From contig CANRKP010000004.1 of the NCBI GenBank assembly GCA_947631245.1, forward strand, positions 23,892 through 87,891: a stretch of DNA of 64,000 bases, read 5' to 3'. The notes under the pieces were generated by a model, which was given only the letters and a program-made list of their open reading frames with translations, was not told the DNA's origin and did not search any database. This DNA comes from an uncultured Clostridia bacterium. GTDB taxonomy: Bacteria > Bacillota > Clostridia > Oscillospirales > CAG-272. A program made the translations under genes and the position numbers. Each line of letters starts with the position of its first letter. The first letter of the stretch is position 1. Below are positions 1-7,451 of this stretch, in pieces.

Positions 1-2
1 AA

Positions 3-380
3 AACCTTGCCCGCGCAAAGGCGGAGGGAAAAATAGACGGCATCGGTATGCAGAGCCACCTTTCGGTCGGCGACAGCGTGGAGAAATTTCTTGACGCCGC
101 GCGCGCGTTTTCCGCGGCAGGGTATGAGCTTCAGATAACGGAGCTCGACGTCGGGATAAAGTCAGAGGAAGAGAAGGAGGCGCAGGGCGAATTCTACCGC
201 GAACTTATGCGAGGGCTTGTCCGCCTGAAAAAAAGCGGCGTCAACCTGACGTCCGTTACTGTGTGGGGACTGACCGACGCCCTCTCGTGGAGACGGCGCG
301 AGACGCCGCTGCTCTTCGACCGTGATATATCGAAAAAGCCCGCGTACACGGGCTTTCTCGAGGGCGCGGAAGCCGAGTAA
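3..380 (+). CDS. Endo-1,4-beta-xylanase, GH10 family, C-terminal part (gene cut by window start)
   Basis: This is the C-terminal end of a glycoside hydrolase family 10 enzyme, which hydrolyses internal beta-1,4 bonds of xylan. The reading frame is open from the window edge. The visible part shows the GH10 signature around the catalytic nucleophile (LQITELDVGI, where the Glu is the nucleophile), preceded by the GMQSHL segment and followed by the VTVWGLTDALSW strand and a typical PLLFD..KPAY ending. No carbohydrate-binding module follows the catalytic domain. The signal peptide, acid/base Glu and start lie outside the window. A bidirectional terminator follows the stop directly, so the gene ends its transcript here. 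Confidence 0.93.
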   Translation, partial: NLARAKAEGKIDGIGMQSHLSVGDSVEKFLDAARAFSAAGYELQITELDVGIKSEEEKEAQGEFYRELMRGLVRLKKSGVNLTSVTVWGLTDALSWRRRETPLLFDRDISKKPAYTGFLEGAEAE

Positions 381-385
381 AACCT

Positions 386-420
386 AAAAAGACCGCCGTT
401 TTTTTCACGGCGGTCTTTTT
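386..420. terminator. Bidirectional intrinsic terminator
   Basis: A 14-bp perfect stem (AAAAAGACCGCCGT and its complement) around a short T-rich loop has an A-run on one side and a T-run on the other. It lies between the converging xylanase gene and ABC transporter gene and can serve both. Confidence 0.9.
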
Positions 421-2477
421 TACTGTTCCGTGCGGCTGCCGCGGTGAGGCGGTGCATTTTTCGGGCGCGCGTCGTCGGCGTCCAGCCGGTCGTTTTCGTC
501 GACCTCGGTTAGATACCGCTTTGCCTGCGTCGTAAAGAGCTCCCAGTAGCGGCCGTGTTTGTTCATGAGCTGGCTGTGGTTGCCTTCCTCGATTATCTCT
601 CCGTATTCGAGAACGAGGATCTTTGAGGCGACCGTCGCGCTCGAAAGGCGGTGCGAGACGAAGATAGTCGTTTTGTCGGCGCGGAGCATGTCGAACTGAT
701 TGAAAATCTCCTGCTCGGCAATTGCGTCGAGCGACGCCGTCGGCTCGTCGAGTATCAGAAAATCGGAGTCGGAATAGAACGCGCGTGCGATAGACAGCTT
801 CTGCCACTGACCTATCGAGAGCTCGATGCCGTTCTCCTCGAAGTAGCGCATCAGCGGAGTGTTGTACCCGTCGGGCAGCTTTTCGATAAAGTCGTCGGCG
901 GAGGACTGTTTTGCCGCCTCGACGACGTCGCCTTCGGTGTGCTCCCGCGATATGTCGCCGAACCGTATGTTTTCGGCGACGGAGACGGCGTATTTGCCGA
1001 AGTCTTGGAAGATTATGCCGAACATCTCGTAGAGCTCGTCGGTGTCGTATTCGCGGATGTCGTGCCCGTCGAGGAGGACGGTGCCTTCGGTCGGGTCGTA
1101 AAGCCGCGTCAGGAGCTTGATGAGTGTCGTTTTTCCGGCGCCGTTCAGCCCGACGAGCACGCAGGTCTCGCCGGCGTCGAGCTTGAAGTTTATGTCCTTC
1201 AGCACCATGCGCTCCGTCCCGGGGTAACGGAAGCTGACGTGGCGGAACTCGACCGTGTGCCCCGTGTGGCGCGCGACGCGTCGCGGTTCTTTGAGCTCCG
1301 GGTCGGTGAGCACCGGCACGATGTGCTTCTTTTCCGCCATAAAGAGGATCATATTGTCGATGAACAGCGCGCCTTCGTAAATCGAGGACGTCGTAGTTAT
1401 AAGCGACGACACGCCGCCCGATACGTTTGAAAGCGAGCTTGTGTAAAGCGAATAGTCGCCGAGTGTGAAAATGCCGGTGAACACATTCTTCGCTATCACG
1501 AGATAGAGGATGCAGTTGACGACGGACGTCACGATAGAAATGGCGATATGCCATGCGTTTTCGTTTATAATAAGGCGCTTTATGCCCGCGTAATAATTGC
1601 GGAACGTCTCGCGGAAGCGTCCTATGAACGTATCCGAAAGCCCGAAGAGGCGGATCTCCTTGACCATGTCCTTGTTTACCATCAGATTGCTGTAATAATC
1701 CATCTGGCGGCGGTCACGGCTGCGGCGTCGCATGTAGTAGAACGTCTTTCGCCTGTATGTGAAGTTGATGACGGCGGATGGGACGGCGAGCAGTATGACG
1801 ACGAGAGGCATCCACGCGCCGACGGCGGAGAGAATGACGATGAAGCTGACCATGCTGATGACGGTGCTGACGAGCGAGAACGTCGAGCGCATGATGTTTA
1901 TCGGGCGCATGCCCGCCTCACGGTTTGCGTTCTCGAGCTTTTCGTAAAACTCCGGCAGATCGAAGCTCGCGACGTCGACCTCCTTCGCCTTTGTGATTAT
2001 CTTCACCTTTATGTGGTTCGTCACGACCTCGCCCGAGATGCTGACGAACATGTTGTAAAGGGTGGATACGACGGAGTTGAAGAGCATGTACGCGAACTGG
2101 AGTATCAGAAGCGAGATGATCACCCTCCACCCGTTGCCCGAGCCGACGGCTCCCGTGGCGTTGACGACGAAGCGTCCTATCACGGAATAATTTTCAACGG
2201 AAAGGGGAGATACGAGAGAGTTTAAAAGGTCGGCGGCAATTCTTGCGCCGACGACGGGTATCACGCCGTTGAACACGCTCATGAAAAGCATTATGAAGAG
2301 AAGCGAAGGCTGCGCCTCCCACACGAGCTTAAATATGTATATGAGCCGGTAGAAAAATCCCGAGACGACCTTTTTTAAATATCCCGGAACCTCGCCGAGG
2401 CTTTTCGGTTTCGGAGGCTTCAGCTTGTCGTTCTGACCTCGCCCCGCGCCGGGCGGCGGTCCCATCATTGGTCCCAT
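420..2477 (-). CDS. ABC transporter, fused membrane and ATPase domains (exporter type)
   Basis: A 685-residue half-transporter with an N-terminal six-helix exporter membrane domain (about residues 45-380) and a C-terminal ATPase domain. The ATPase shows Walker A (GLNGAGKTT), a signature loop with the variant LSIGQWQK, Walker B (FLILDEPTASLD) and the switch His (VSHR). The N-terminus is a Gly/Pro/Met-rich cytosolic tail. The signature loop departs from LSGGQ, as often seen in one subunit of heterodimeric exporters, yet no partner gene is adjacent. The start follows a GGA-rich ribosome binding site. A promoter lies about 90 bp upstream. The substrate cannot be told; multidrug, lipid or peptide export are all possible. 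Confidence 0.9.
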   Translation of the reverse strand: MGPMMGPPPGAGRGQNDKLKPPKPKSLGEVPGYLKKVVSGFFYRLIYIFKLVWEAQPSLLFIMLFMSVFNGVIPVVGARIAADLLNSLVSPLSVENYSVIGRFVVNATGAVGSGNGWRVIISLLILQFAYMLFNSVVSTLYNMFVSISGEVVTNHIKVKIITKAKEVDVASFDLPEFYEKLENANREAGMRPINIMRSTFSLVSTVISMVSFIVILSAVGAWMPLVVILLAVPSAVINFTYRRKTFYYMRRRSRDRRQMDYYSNLMVNKDMVKEIRLFGLSDTFIGRFRETFRNYYAGIKRLIINENAWHIAISIVTSVVNCILYLVIAKNVFTGIFTLGDYSLYTSSLSNVSGGVSSLITTTSSIYEGALFIDNMILFMAEKKHIVPVLTDPELKEPRRVARHTGHTVEFRHVSFRYPGTERMVLKDINFKLDAGETCVLVGLNGAGKTTLIKLLTRLYDPTEGTVLLDGHDIREYDTDELYEMFGIIFQDFGKYAVSVAENIRFGDISREHTEGDVVEAAKQSSADDFIEKLPDGYNTPLMRYFEENGIELSIGQWQKLSIARAFYSDSDFLILDEPTASLDAIAEQEIFNQFDMLRADKTTIFVSHRLSSATVASKILVLEYGEIIEEGNHSQLMNKHGRYWELFTTQAKRYLTEVDENDRLDADDARPKNAPPHRGSRTEQ

Positions 2478-2567
2478 TTTATTTTTTTCCTTTCGTATAA
2501 TTTAGGGTTTCACATAGGAGCTGAGACCCCGTGCGGGCGCATCAAAGTCTTAATGTTCCCGCATTTA

Positions 2568-2596
2568 ATTATACATTAATAAATTTTTTCGGGCAA
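2568..2596 (-). promoter_or_regulatory. Sigma-A type promoter for the ABC transporter gene
   Basis: On the minus strand TTGCCC and TATAAT are separated by 17 bp. The predicted transcript starts about 80 bases before the transporter start codon. Confidence 0.6.
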
Positions 2597-2687
2597 GCGG
2601 TCGTGACGAAAAAAATAAAAGTTTACCAAGGATATGTAATTATGAACTTTTTGTGAACGAAACTGTGGGAGCCTCGCGGCGCGCCGT

Positions 2688-3041
2688 TCATGTTGCGCTG
2701 CTCTGTTCGCTCATCGTTTTACCGAGCGCCAACTTTATTTTTTTGACGGTCTCCGCAAGCGCGCGACCCACAGCAGAACGGCTCTCGGAAATTTCAAGCT
2801 CCCGTCCCCTCGAGATCATTCCGCCCTTTATGACCCACGCCGTAATATTTACGGATGGGTCGCTGTACGTCGCCTTGATGTAGCCGACGTCGCCGAGCGG
2901 GACGCCCGTCTTCTCCCAGACGCTCTCGCCCGACATCATGAATTTTTCTCTGTAGCCCTCTTTGTGAAGTATATCGCGAATTATGCCCCTTGCGGCATAA
3001 TATCCGCAACCGAATGAAAACCTGTAAGCAGAGCGAGACAT
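2688..3041 (-). CDS. Hypothetical protein, 117 aa
   Basis: I do not recognise this family. The 117-residue product has no clear signal peptide or long membrane helix. It contains a GCGYYAARGIIRDIL segment near the N-terminus and a predicted mixed alpha/beta middle (VGYIKATYSDPSVNITAWVIKGG) followed by a C-terminal helix. Composition and codon use match the surrounding host genes, and the frame is open over its whole length, which supports a real gene. It has no convincing ribosome binding site next to its start. It lies alone between the ABC transporter gene and the HU-like remnant. Confidence 0.55.
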   Translation of the reverse strand: MSRSAYRFSFGCGYYAARGIIRDILHKEGYREKFMMSGESVWEKTGVPLGDVGYIKATYSDPSVNITAWVIKGGMISRGRELEISESRSAVGRALAETVKKIKLALGKTMSEQSSAT

Positions 3042-3204
3042 TACTGTAATACCCTGTATGATATAGCTGCCGCCATATATCCTTTCTTAAGATTTACGCT
3101 CGCCTCGGTTCGGTACACGGAAAAAGTTGAGGGAGCGGCAAGACTGAGACTTTTTTCGTGCGCGGCGCGCCCGCGCCGCCGTCCGTCAGCGAACCGACGA
3201 TTTT

Positions 3205-3558
3205 TCAATCATTAGCGACCCGTTTTTCGCGCACCGACCGTGTGATCTCTTCTCTCAGCCCCTTTGTCGACCGAAACGAAGGCTTAAAGCTTTCCGGAAT
3301 GAGATGATCCTCCATCGTTTTTGGATTGCGCCCAATTTTACTGCTGATCGTCCGAAGCTCAAATACGCCGAAGTTTTTGATGCAGACGGCATGTCCATGG
3401 TTCCACGTTTCTTTCAGGATATCAAGAAATGCCAAAAGAATGGCGTCCGCGTCTTACTCGTTGACGTCGAGCCTGTCCGCCAGCATCTCTGCGTATTCCT
3501 TTCGGTACAGTTCTGCCGCTGTTTCGCTATAACGCGCCTCCCATTGCCCGCATTTCAT
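3205..3558 (-). pseudogene. HU/IHF-family DNA-binding protein gene interrupted by an in-frame TAA
   Basis: The downstream part encodes the beta-arm half of an HU-family protein: the GVFEL strand, the IGRNPKT motif and the FKPSFRSTKGLREEI C-terminus are all present. The upstream part in the same frame (YRKEYAEMLADRLDVNE) is the first HU helix. A single TAA codon at 3454-3456 separates them, and the frame resumes at once with DADAILLAFLDIL, the second HU helix. Removing that stop gives a full-length HU-like protein of about 117 residues from the ATG at 3556-3558. Re-initiation at TTG 3433-3435 would yield a protein lacking the dimerisation helices. It is most likely a nonsense-inactivated gene. 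The ribosome binding site is weak. Confidence 0.75.
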
Positions 3559-3640
3559 CTTTTCGGCACAATAAAGGCTTCTACCGGTAAGACCGAATAA
3601 AAAAGCTAAAAAACGGGCATCCTGTATATGTCTCCACACG

Positions 3641-3665
3641 GTCGCAGAGTTCTTTACTCTGCGTC
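3641..3665. repeat. Left 25-bp inverted repeat of the recombinase segment
   Basis: This 25-mer is the exact reverse complement of 5129-5153. It is itself a near-palindrome: arms CGCAGAGT and ACTCTGCG around an asymmetric centre TCTTT, with a partial match one base further out. Short inverted arms around an asymmetric core are typical of tyrosine-recombinase crossover sites. Confidence 0.85.
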
Positions 3666-3758
3666 AGCGCCGGCTCAAACGCAGCCGATTTCCTTATGCC
3701 GCGGGTAAATGCCGCCTCCTTTTCCCCTTTCGTGACTGAAAAGTCTGACTGCTGTTGT

Positions 3759-4874
3759 TCACAGAACCGCGACAGCCAGCTTGTCCATATTTTCGCGCTT
3801 CAGCTCCATGGAGGAATGGACGTATCTGTTGAGCGTTATAGACGTGTCCGCATGACCGAGTATCTCGCTGAGACTCTTCAGCTCAAATCCCGCTTCCACA
3901 CAGCGCGTAGCGAACGTGTGGCGGATCGTGTGAAAATGGACTCCCTCAAGTCCGCACTCCTCAGTATATTTCGTAAACCGCTTCTGCACTTGACGCGGCT
4001 CCATGAACCGCTCAGTGCCCGTCAAAAGAAACGCGGCCGGACTGTGCGGATCATACAGTCCGCAGAGCCTGACCGCGCTCTCCGCAAGAGGGATCGTCCT
4101 GACCGATGTGCTGCTCTTGGGGCTGCCGATCGTTACCTTTGTTTTTCTGTTCCCCGTGTGCTCATAATCATGCAGCCTCTGCATCGTCGCGTCTATGTGT
4201 ATCGTACTGTCCGAAAGCGAGATATTCTCCCATTTCAGGGCGCAGAGCTCTCCGAGCCGAAGGCCTGTAAGCAGCGCTAGAATGACGCCGAGCTTGCATT
4301 CGTCCATGTCAGTCAGAAGATAGGACACAAAGCGCCGCTGCTCGTCAAGGCTGAGGACGCGGGCCTCCCTTTTCTGCTCCCTCGGGTATGATATCTCAAC
4401 GGCGGGGAACGTACCGGGAGACTGCGCCTCGGCGTATTTCAAGACCGCGCGCAGCACCGTGAGGATATCCCGAACTGTCTTGGCTGAAAGCCCCTCGGAC
4501 AGAAGCTCCTGCTTGAAACGCTCCGCAAGCTGCGTTGTGATTCCCTGCGGAAAGCACCCGCCGAGCTTGGGCATTATGTGATTTTTTAGGATAGTGTCGT
4601 ATTTTATATATGTGGATTCTTTCACTTTCCCTTTTTCGAGGCGCAGCCACTCCCCGCAGAAAAAGGAAAGCCTGCGGCGGCGGTTTCCCGCGGGCACAGG
4701 CGCCCCCGCCAAAAGCGCCGCTTTGCACAGCGTGACCTTTTCTTTCGCCTCACTGTAGGTTTTGCCGTAGCAGAACCCGTACCTGATCTTGCCGGAAAGC
4801 TCGTAGCATTTGACATACCTCGCCTCCCAGCGTCCGTCCTTGCGTTTAAAAATGTTTTCTCCTTTTTTCGGCAT
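3759..4874 (-). CDS. Tyrosine recombinase (phage/Tn916-type integrase family)
   Basis: A complete 371-residue site-specific recombinase. The N-terminus has the KRKDGRWEARY arm-binding motif and YGKTYSEAKEK of Tn916-like integrases; a SAM-like core-binding domain spans about 70-160; the catalytic domain follows. Active-site residues are all present: Arg206 (TGLRLGE), Lys253, His315 and Arg318 (HTIRHTFA), His341 (LGHAD) and nucleophile Tyr351 (NRYVH). The start is preceded by a GGGAG ribosome binding site and by an extended -10 (TGaTATACT) at 4912-4917 on the minus strand. No excisionase, relaxase or other element genes are nearby, so it is a stand-alone recombinase flanked by inverted repeats. 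Confidence 0.93.
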   Translation of the reverse strand: MPKKGENIFKRKDGRWEARYVKCYELSGKIRYGFCYGKTYSEAKEKVTLCKAALLAGAPVPAGNRRRRLSFFCGEWLRLEKGKVKESTYIKYDTILKNHIMPKLGGCFPQGITTQLAERFKQELLSEGLSAKTVRDILTVLRAVLKYAEAQSPGTFPAVEISYPREQKREARVLSLDEQRRFVSYLLTDMDECKLGVILALLTGLRLGELCALKWENISLSDSTIHIDATMQRLHDYEHTGNRKTKVTIGSPKSSTSVRTIPLAESAVRLCGLYDPHSPAAFLLTGTERFMEPRQVQKRFTKYTEECGLEGVHFHTIRHTFATRCVEAGFELKSLSEILGHADTSITLNRYVHSSMELKRENMDKLAVAVL

Positions 4875-4941
4875 TGTTTTTTCTCCCTGTGTCGGAAACT
4901 GTCGTATTTCAAGTATATCAGAACTTTGGTCCGCGTGCTTT

Positions 4942-4971
4942 GACTGCTTTTCTGACTGCGATACAGACTGC
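4942..4971 (+). repeat. Three GACTGC direct repeats with 12-bp period
   Basis: GACTGC occurs at 4942, 4954 and 4966, each 12 bp apart, upstream of the recombinase start. The same motif in CTGACTGC context occurs at 3747-3752 near the other end of the segment. Regularly spaced short repeats near recombinase ends may be arm-type or accessory protein binding sites. This is inference. Confidence 0.45.
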
Positions 4972-5071
4972 CAAAAGCCGATTTTGGGCGGATAAACTGG
5001 CTTTTTGTATTTTTAGCCGCCGCCCTTGCGGTATTTTTCGAATGATTTTTTTGTTTTTTCGCCGCAAGCTA

Positions 5072-5100
5072 TTGAAAATCCACGCTGGGCGTGCTATACT
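5072..5100 (+). promoter_or_regulatory. Outward-facing sigma-A type promoter with no downstream gene in this orientation
   Basis: TTGAAA and TATACT with a 17-bp spacer form a near-consensus promoter reading rightward across the right inverted repeat into a terminator. The next rightward gene starts more than 2 kb away. If the segment inverted, the promoter would lie about 28 bp inside the left repeat and read into the HU-like gene. Confidence 0.75.
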
Positions 5101-5128
5101 ATATATGTTTCGACAACGATAAAATGCG

Positions 5129-5153
5129 GACGCAGAGTAAAGAACTCTGCGAC
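5129..5153. repeat. Right 25-bp inverted repeat of the recombinase segment
   Basis: Exact reverse complement of 3641-3665; see that entry. The centre reads AAAGA here, so the two sites have opposite polarity, which directs a tyrosine recombinase to invert rather than delete the interval. Confidence 0.85.
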
Positions 5154-5164
5154 TATGCGGACAT

Positions 5165-5236
5165 AAAAAGCGCGCTCGCGTGAAAAACGAGCGCGCTTTT
5201 TATGTTGAACGGCGGGAGCGTCATGCTCCCGCCGTT
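5165..5236. terminator. Bidirectional terminator and second hairpin
   Basis: The first hairpin (5165-5201) has a 14-bp perfect stem with A-run and T-run flanks and would stop transcripts coming from either side. The second (5208-5236) pairs AACGGCGGGAGC with its complement directly behind the stop of the leftward polyimmunity gene. Confidence 0.85.
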
Positions 5237-7189
5237 TTATTCTCTTCTGATAAAGCCGTCGTCGCCGCGCTCGAAGTAAGCTCCGAACGGCGCGCCGAGC
5301 AGTCCCTTTATTTCGGGGTCGTAGTTGCATACGGTGTTGAGGTCGTAGGTGTCGAGCACGTCGTCTACGGGGTTCGGGTCGTCGCCGCCCGCGTATTCGT
5401 CGTACTCATCGAGCGTCATGAACCGCCATCCGCTGTCCCATCCCTTGTCCGCGGGAGCAGGGCGCTCGCGGAAGCAGACCTCGACGGGGTGCCCGTCGAA
5501 CATTATGCTGTCCGTCGCAAGGCAGCCGCGCGGTCCTCTGAGCCCGGGAAGCAGGTCCCGCATCTCGTCCTCGGGCAAAAACAGCTCGTCTTCTTCGACG
5601 TCGCCGGCGCCCTCTCCCGCGAGCCATTCGTCAAAGCGCGCGTCGAGAACTGCCGCCATATCGGCGTAATATTGCTCGCTCCACGGGATAAAAAGGTACG
5701 CCTCGCCCGAAAATTCGCTGCTGCGGCACCGAGAAACGCCGAACACGCGCTCCGCGTACATCGCAAGGTCGCTCATATAAGAATGGGAAGCATCCCCGCT
5801 CATGTAGTACCAGTGGGTGAAATCGACGCCGTCGCAATTAAAGCAGGGGAGCGTGAGCTCTCCGTCCATGTATCTGTCGGCTCTGAGAAAGAAGCGCAGA
5901 TCCGTGGCTGCGCGTCCGCGCCTCACGGATTCCGAAAGATAACCGTACCTGTCGAGGAACACATCGCTCATGAGGTCGCGCTCCATGCACCAGCGCAGGT
6001 AGACCGCCATGTGGTTGTATGCGGAGAGCGGATTTAACGGCAGCTTTTTCTCCTCGATTTTCTTTATGTGAAACTCCGCCGTGTCGACCGTTATCCCGTA
6101 TTCGATCGGACGGCCGAGGCTGTCTATGACGGATGGGCGATGCTCGTCGACGACGGCGAGCATATCGTCAGAGAAGCAGTCGAGCAGAGCGTCCGCGTCC
6201 GTTTTGAGCTTGTAGTCAATCTCCTCGGGGTAGAGCGGGACGAGCTGGAAGAAGCTGACCCCGTCGCCGGAGGGCAGGTCGCAGATGTCGGCGTCGCGGC
6301 AGAACTTGCCGGGGGTCACGAGTATCGCACCGTTGAACCTGACGTCCTCGGTATCGGGACCGCGGGACGTGACGACGGTGCAGCCCCAGTCGAGCCGCGC
6401 GTCAGACGAGGCAGCCCTGCGGGCGATGCCGCGGAGCATGTGGAGCGCCCACGGCGGAACGACGTCTCCGTCGTTCTGTGCCGAGAAATCGGCACATTCG
6501 GGCGGCAGGCAGAGGAGCAGTTCGATGCGGCACAAGCGGTCGGGCTCAAATTCGTCGTCCTCGGTATTTTTCTTCATTACGTGCGCGCCCGCGCCGAGCG
6601 TTGCGAGCGTCACCCAGCCGTAATCACCCTTCGGGGGTATGACGAGGACGTCTATGTCCACGAATTCCGGCAGCGGGTCGTGAATGACGCGCGCCGCCTC
6701 GCCGAAATAATCCTCTATATGCGCGCGCACGGCGTCGGCGTCGCGTGAGTCGTAAAGCTCGAGGGAGTCGAGGCGCGCCTTCTCGCGCTCGCGGCATTCC
6801 TCAATATAAGGAATAAGGTCGACGTCGCCGGGGTCGAGCCTCTGCGCGTGCTCAAAAAACGAAACGGCGTCCGAGAAAACGCCGAGGTTGAAAAGAGTGA
6901 AGCCGACGAGCTTGTTCCACGCCGCGTCGGCGCAGCCGTCCTCCACGAACGGCGTGAGGATGGAAAACGCGTGCTTGAGCATGTCTCTGTCGGGAGACGA
7001 AGCGTCCGCCGAGACGGCGAGCATTGCGTATGCTCGTGCGAGCAAAAGGGAAAGACGGTAGTCGCGGTCGCCGTCCGGCAGCGCCTCAATTACGCCGATG
7101 ACTATGCGGTGTTCGCCGTTCTTTGCCCATTCTTCGAGCTGTTCGTAAAAACCGCGTCCGTTCATGTCCCTCACCTCTCTTTTTTTCAT
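5237..7189 (-). CDS. Multi-domain protein: TPR-like, SUFU and DUF2185 (polyimmunity-type)
   Basis: A 650-residue cytosolic protein. Residues about 10-140 form TPR-like helical repeats (WNKLVGFTLFNLGVFSDAVSFFEHAQRLDP). About 165-330 matches a bacterial SUFU domain (DIDVLVIPPKGDYGWVTL and IELLLCLPP). The centre (about 385-540) holds an unnamed domain with AYNHMAVYLRWCMERDLM and YLFIPWSEQYY. The last ~100 residues match DUF2185 (DSIMFDGHPVEVCFRE, DSGWRFMTLDEYDEY). SUFU and DUF2185 domains are known as immunity modules against polymorphic toxins, and strings of such domains are called polyimmunity proteins. No toxin gene is next to it, so the assignment is by family only. The protein is strongly acidic. 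Confidence 0.75.
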   Translation of the reverse strand: MKKREVRDMNGRGFYEQLEEWAKNGEHRIVIGVIEALPDGDRDYRLSLLLARAYAMLAVSADASSPDRDMLKHAFSILTPFVEDGCADAAWNKLVGFTLFNLGVFSDAVSFFEHAQRLDPGDVDLIPYIEECREREKARLDSLELYDSRDADAVRAHIEDYFGEAARVIHDPLPEFVDIDVLVIPPKGDYGWVTLATLGAGAHVMKKNTEDDEFEPDRLCRIELLLCLPPECADFSAQNDGDVVPPWALHMLRGIARRAASSDARLDWGCTVVTSRGPDTEDVRFNGAILVTPGKFCRDADICDLPSGDGVSFFQLVPLYPEEIDYKLKTDADALLDCFSDDMLAVVDEHRPSVIDSLGRPIEYGITVDTAEFHIKKIEEKKLPLNPLSAYNHMAVYLRWCMERDLMSDVFLDRYGYLSESVRRGRAATDLRFFLRADRYMDGELTLPCFNCDGVDFTHWYYMSGDASHSYMSDLAMYAERVFGVSRCRSSEFSGEAYLFIPWSEQYYADMAAVLDARFDEWLAGEGAGDVEEDELFLPEDEMRDLLPGLRGPRGCLATDSIMFDGHPVEVCFRERPAPADKGWDSGWRFMTLDEYDEYAGGDDPNPVDDVLDTYDLNTVCNYDPEIKGLLGAPFGAYFERGDDGFIRRE

Positions 7190-7451
7190 CGTTTCAAAAG
7201 TATATCACAACCGCAATATGAAGTCAATCATGCACATTGCCGAAAAAAGAATGTTTTTCCTGCTCTGACCTCTCTCTTCTCGGGAAATAGCGTGCGCTCG
7301 CCGGGTATTTGCGCCTCTCGCCCGCAACGCGCAGGAAAACAGCGTATGCGCCCGCACACAGCGACCGCCTCCGCGCACGCCCGAGGCTTATACTGTTCTA
7401 TGTGACGGGGACCGTGCGGTCCTTGCAGAACATTAAAATGGGGGTGGTAGA

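Larger units (their letters stand above)
3641..5153. mobile_element. Putative invertible segment carrying its own tyrosine recombinase
   Basis: Two exact 25-bp inverted repeats bound 1463 bp that hold a complete tyrosine recombinase gene and a strong outward-facing promoter near the right repeat. Just outside the right repeat is an intrinsic terminator; just outside the left repeat begins the leftward HU-like reading frame. Inversion would swing the promoter from the terminator to the HU-like gene. This is the logic of a phase-variable promoter switch with the recombinase inside the segment. Site-specific integration normally leaves direct repeats, so inversion fits better. Whether it still inverts cannot be seen from one orientation. 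Confidence 0.6.

Noticed and set aside
256..1554. Long minus-strand frame of 432 codons over the ABC transporter gene
   Set aside because: Arg-rich shadow of the real gene; the transporter frame has all ATPase motifs.
3454..3456. Recoding (selenocysteine or pyrrolysine) at the stops inside the HU-like and helical-protein genes
   Set aside because: The stops are TAA and TAG, no SECIS-like hairpin follows, and the positions are not known active sites; simple nonsense mutation is more economical.
7190..7451. Spo0A or sigma-H control elements upstream of spoIIGA
   Set aside because: I searched by eye for TTCGACA/TGTCGAA boxes and found none convincing.
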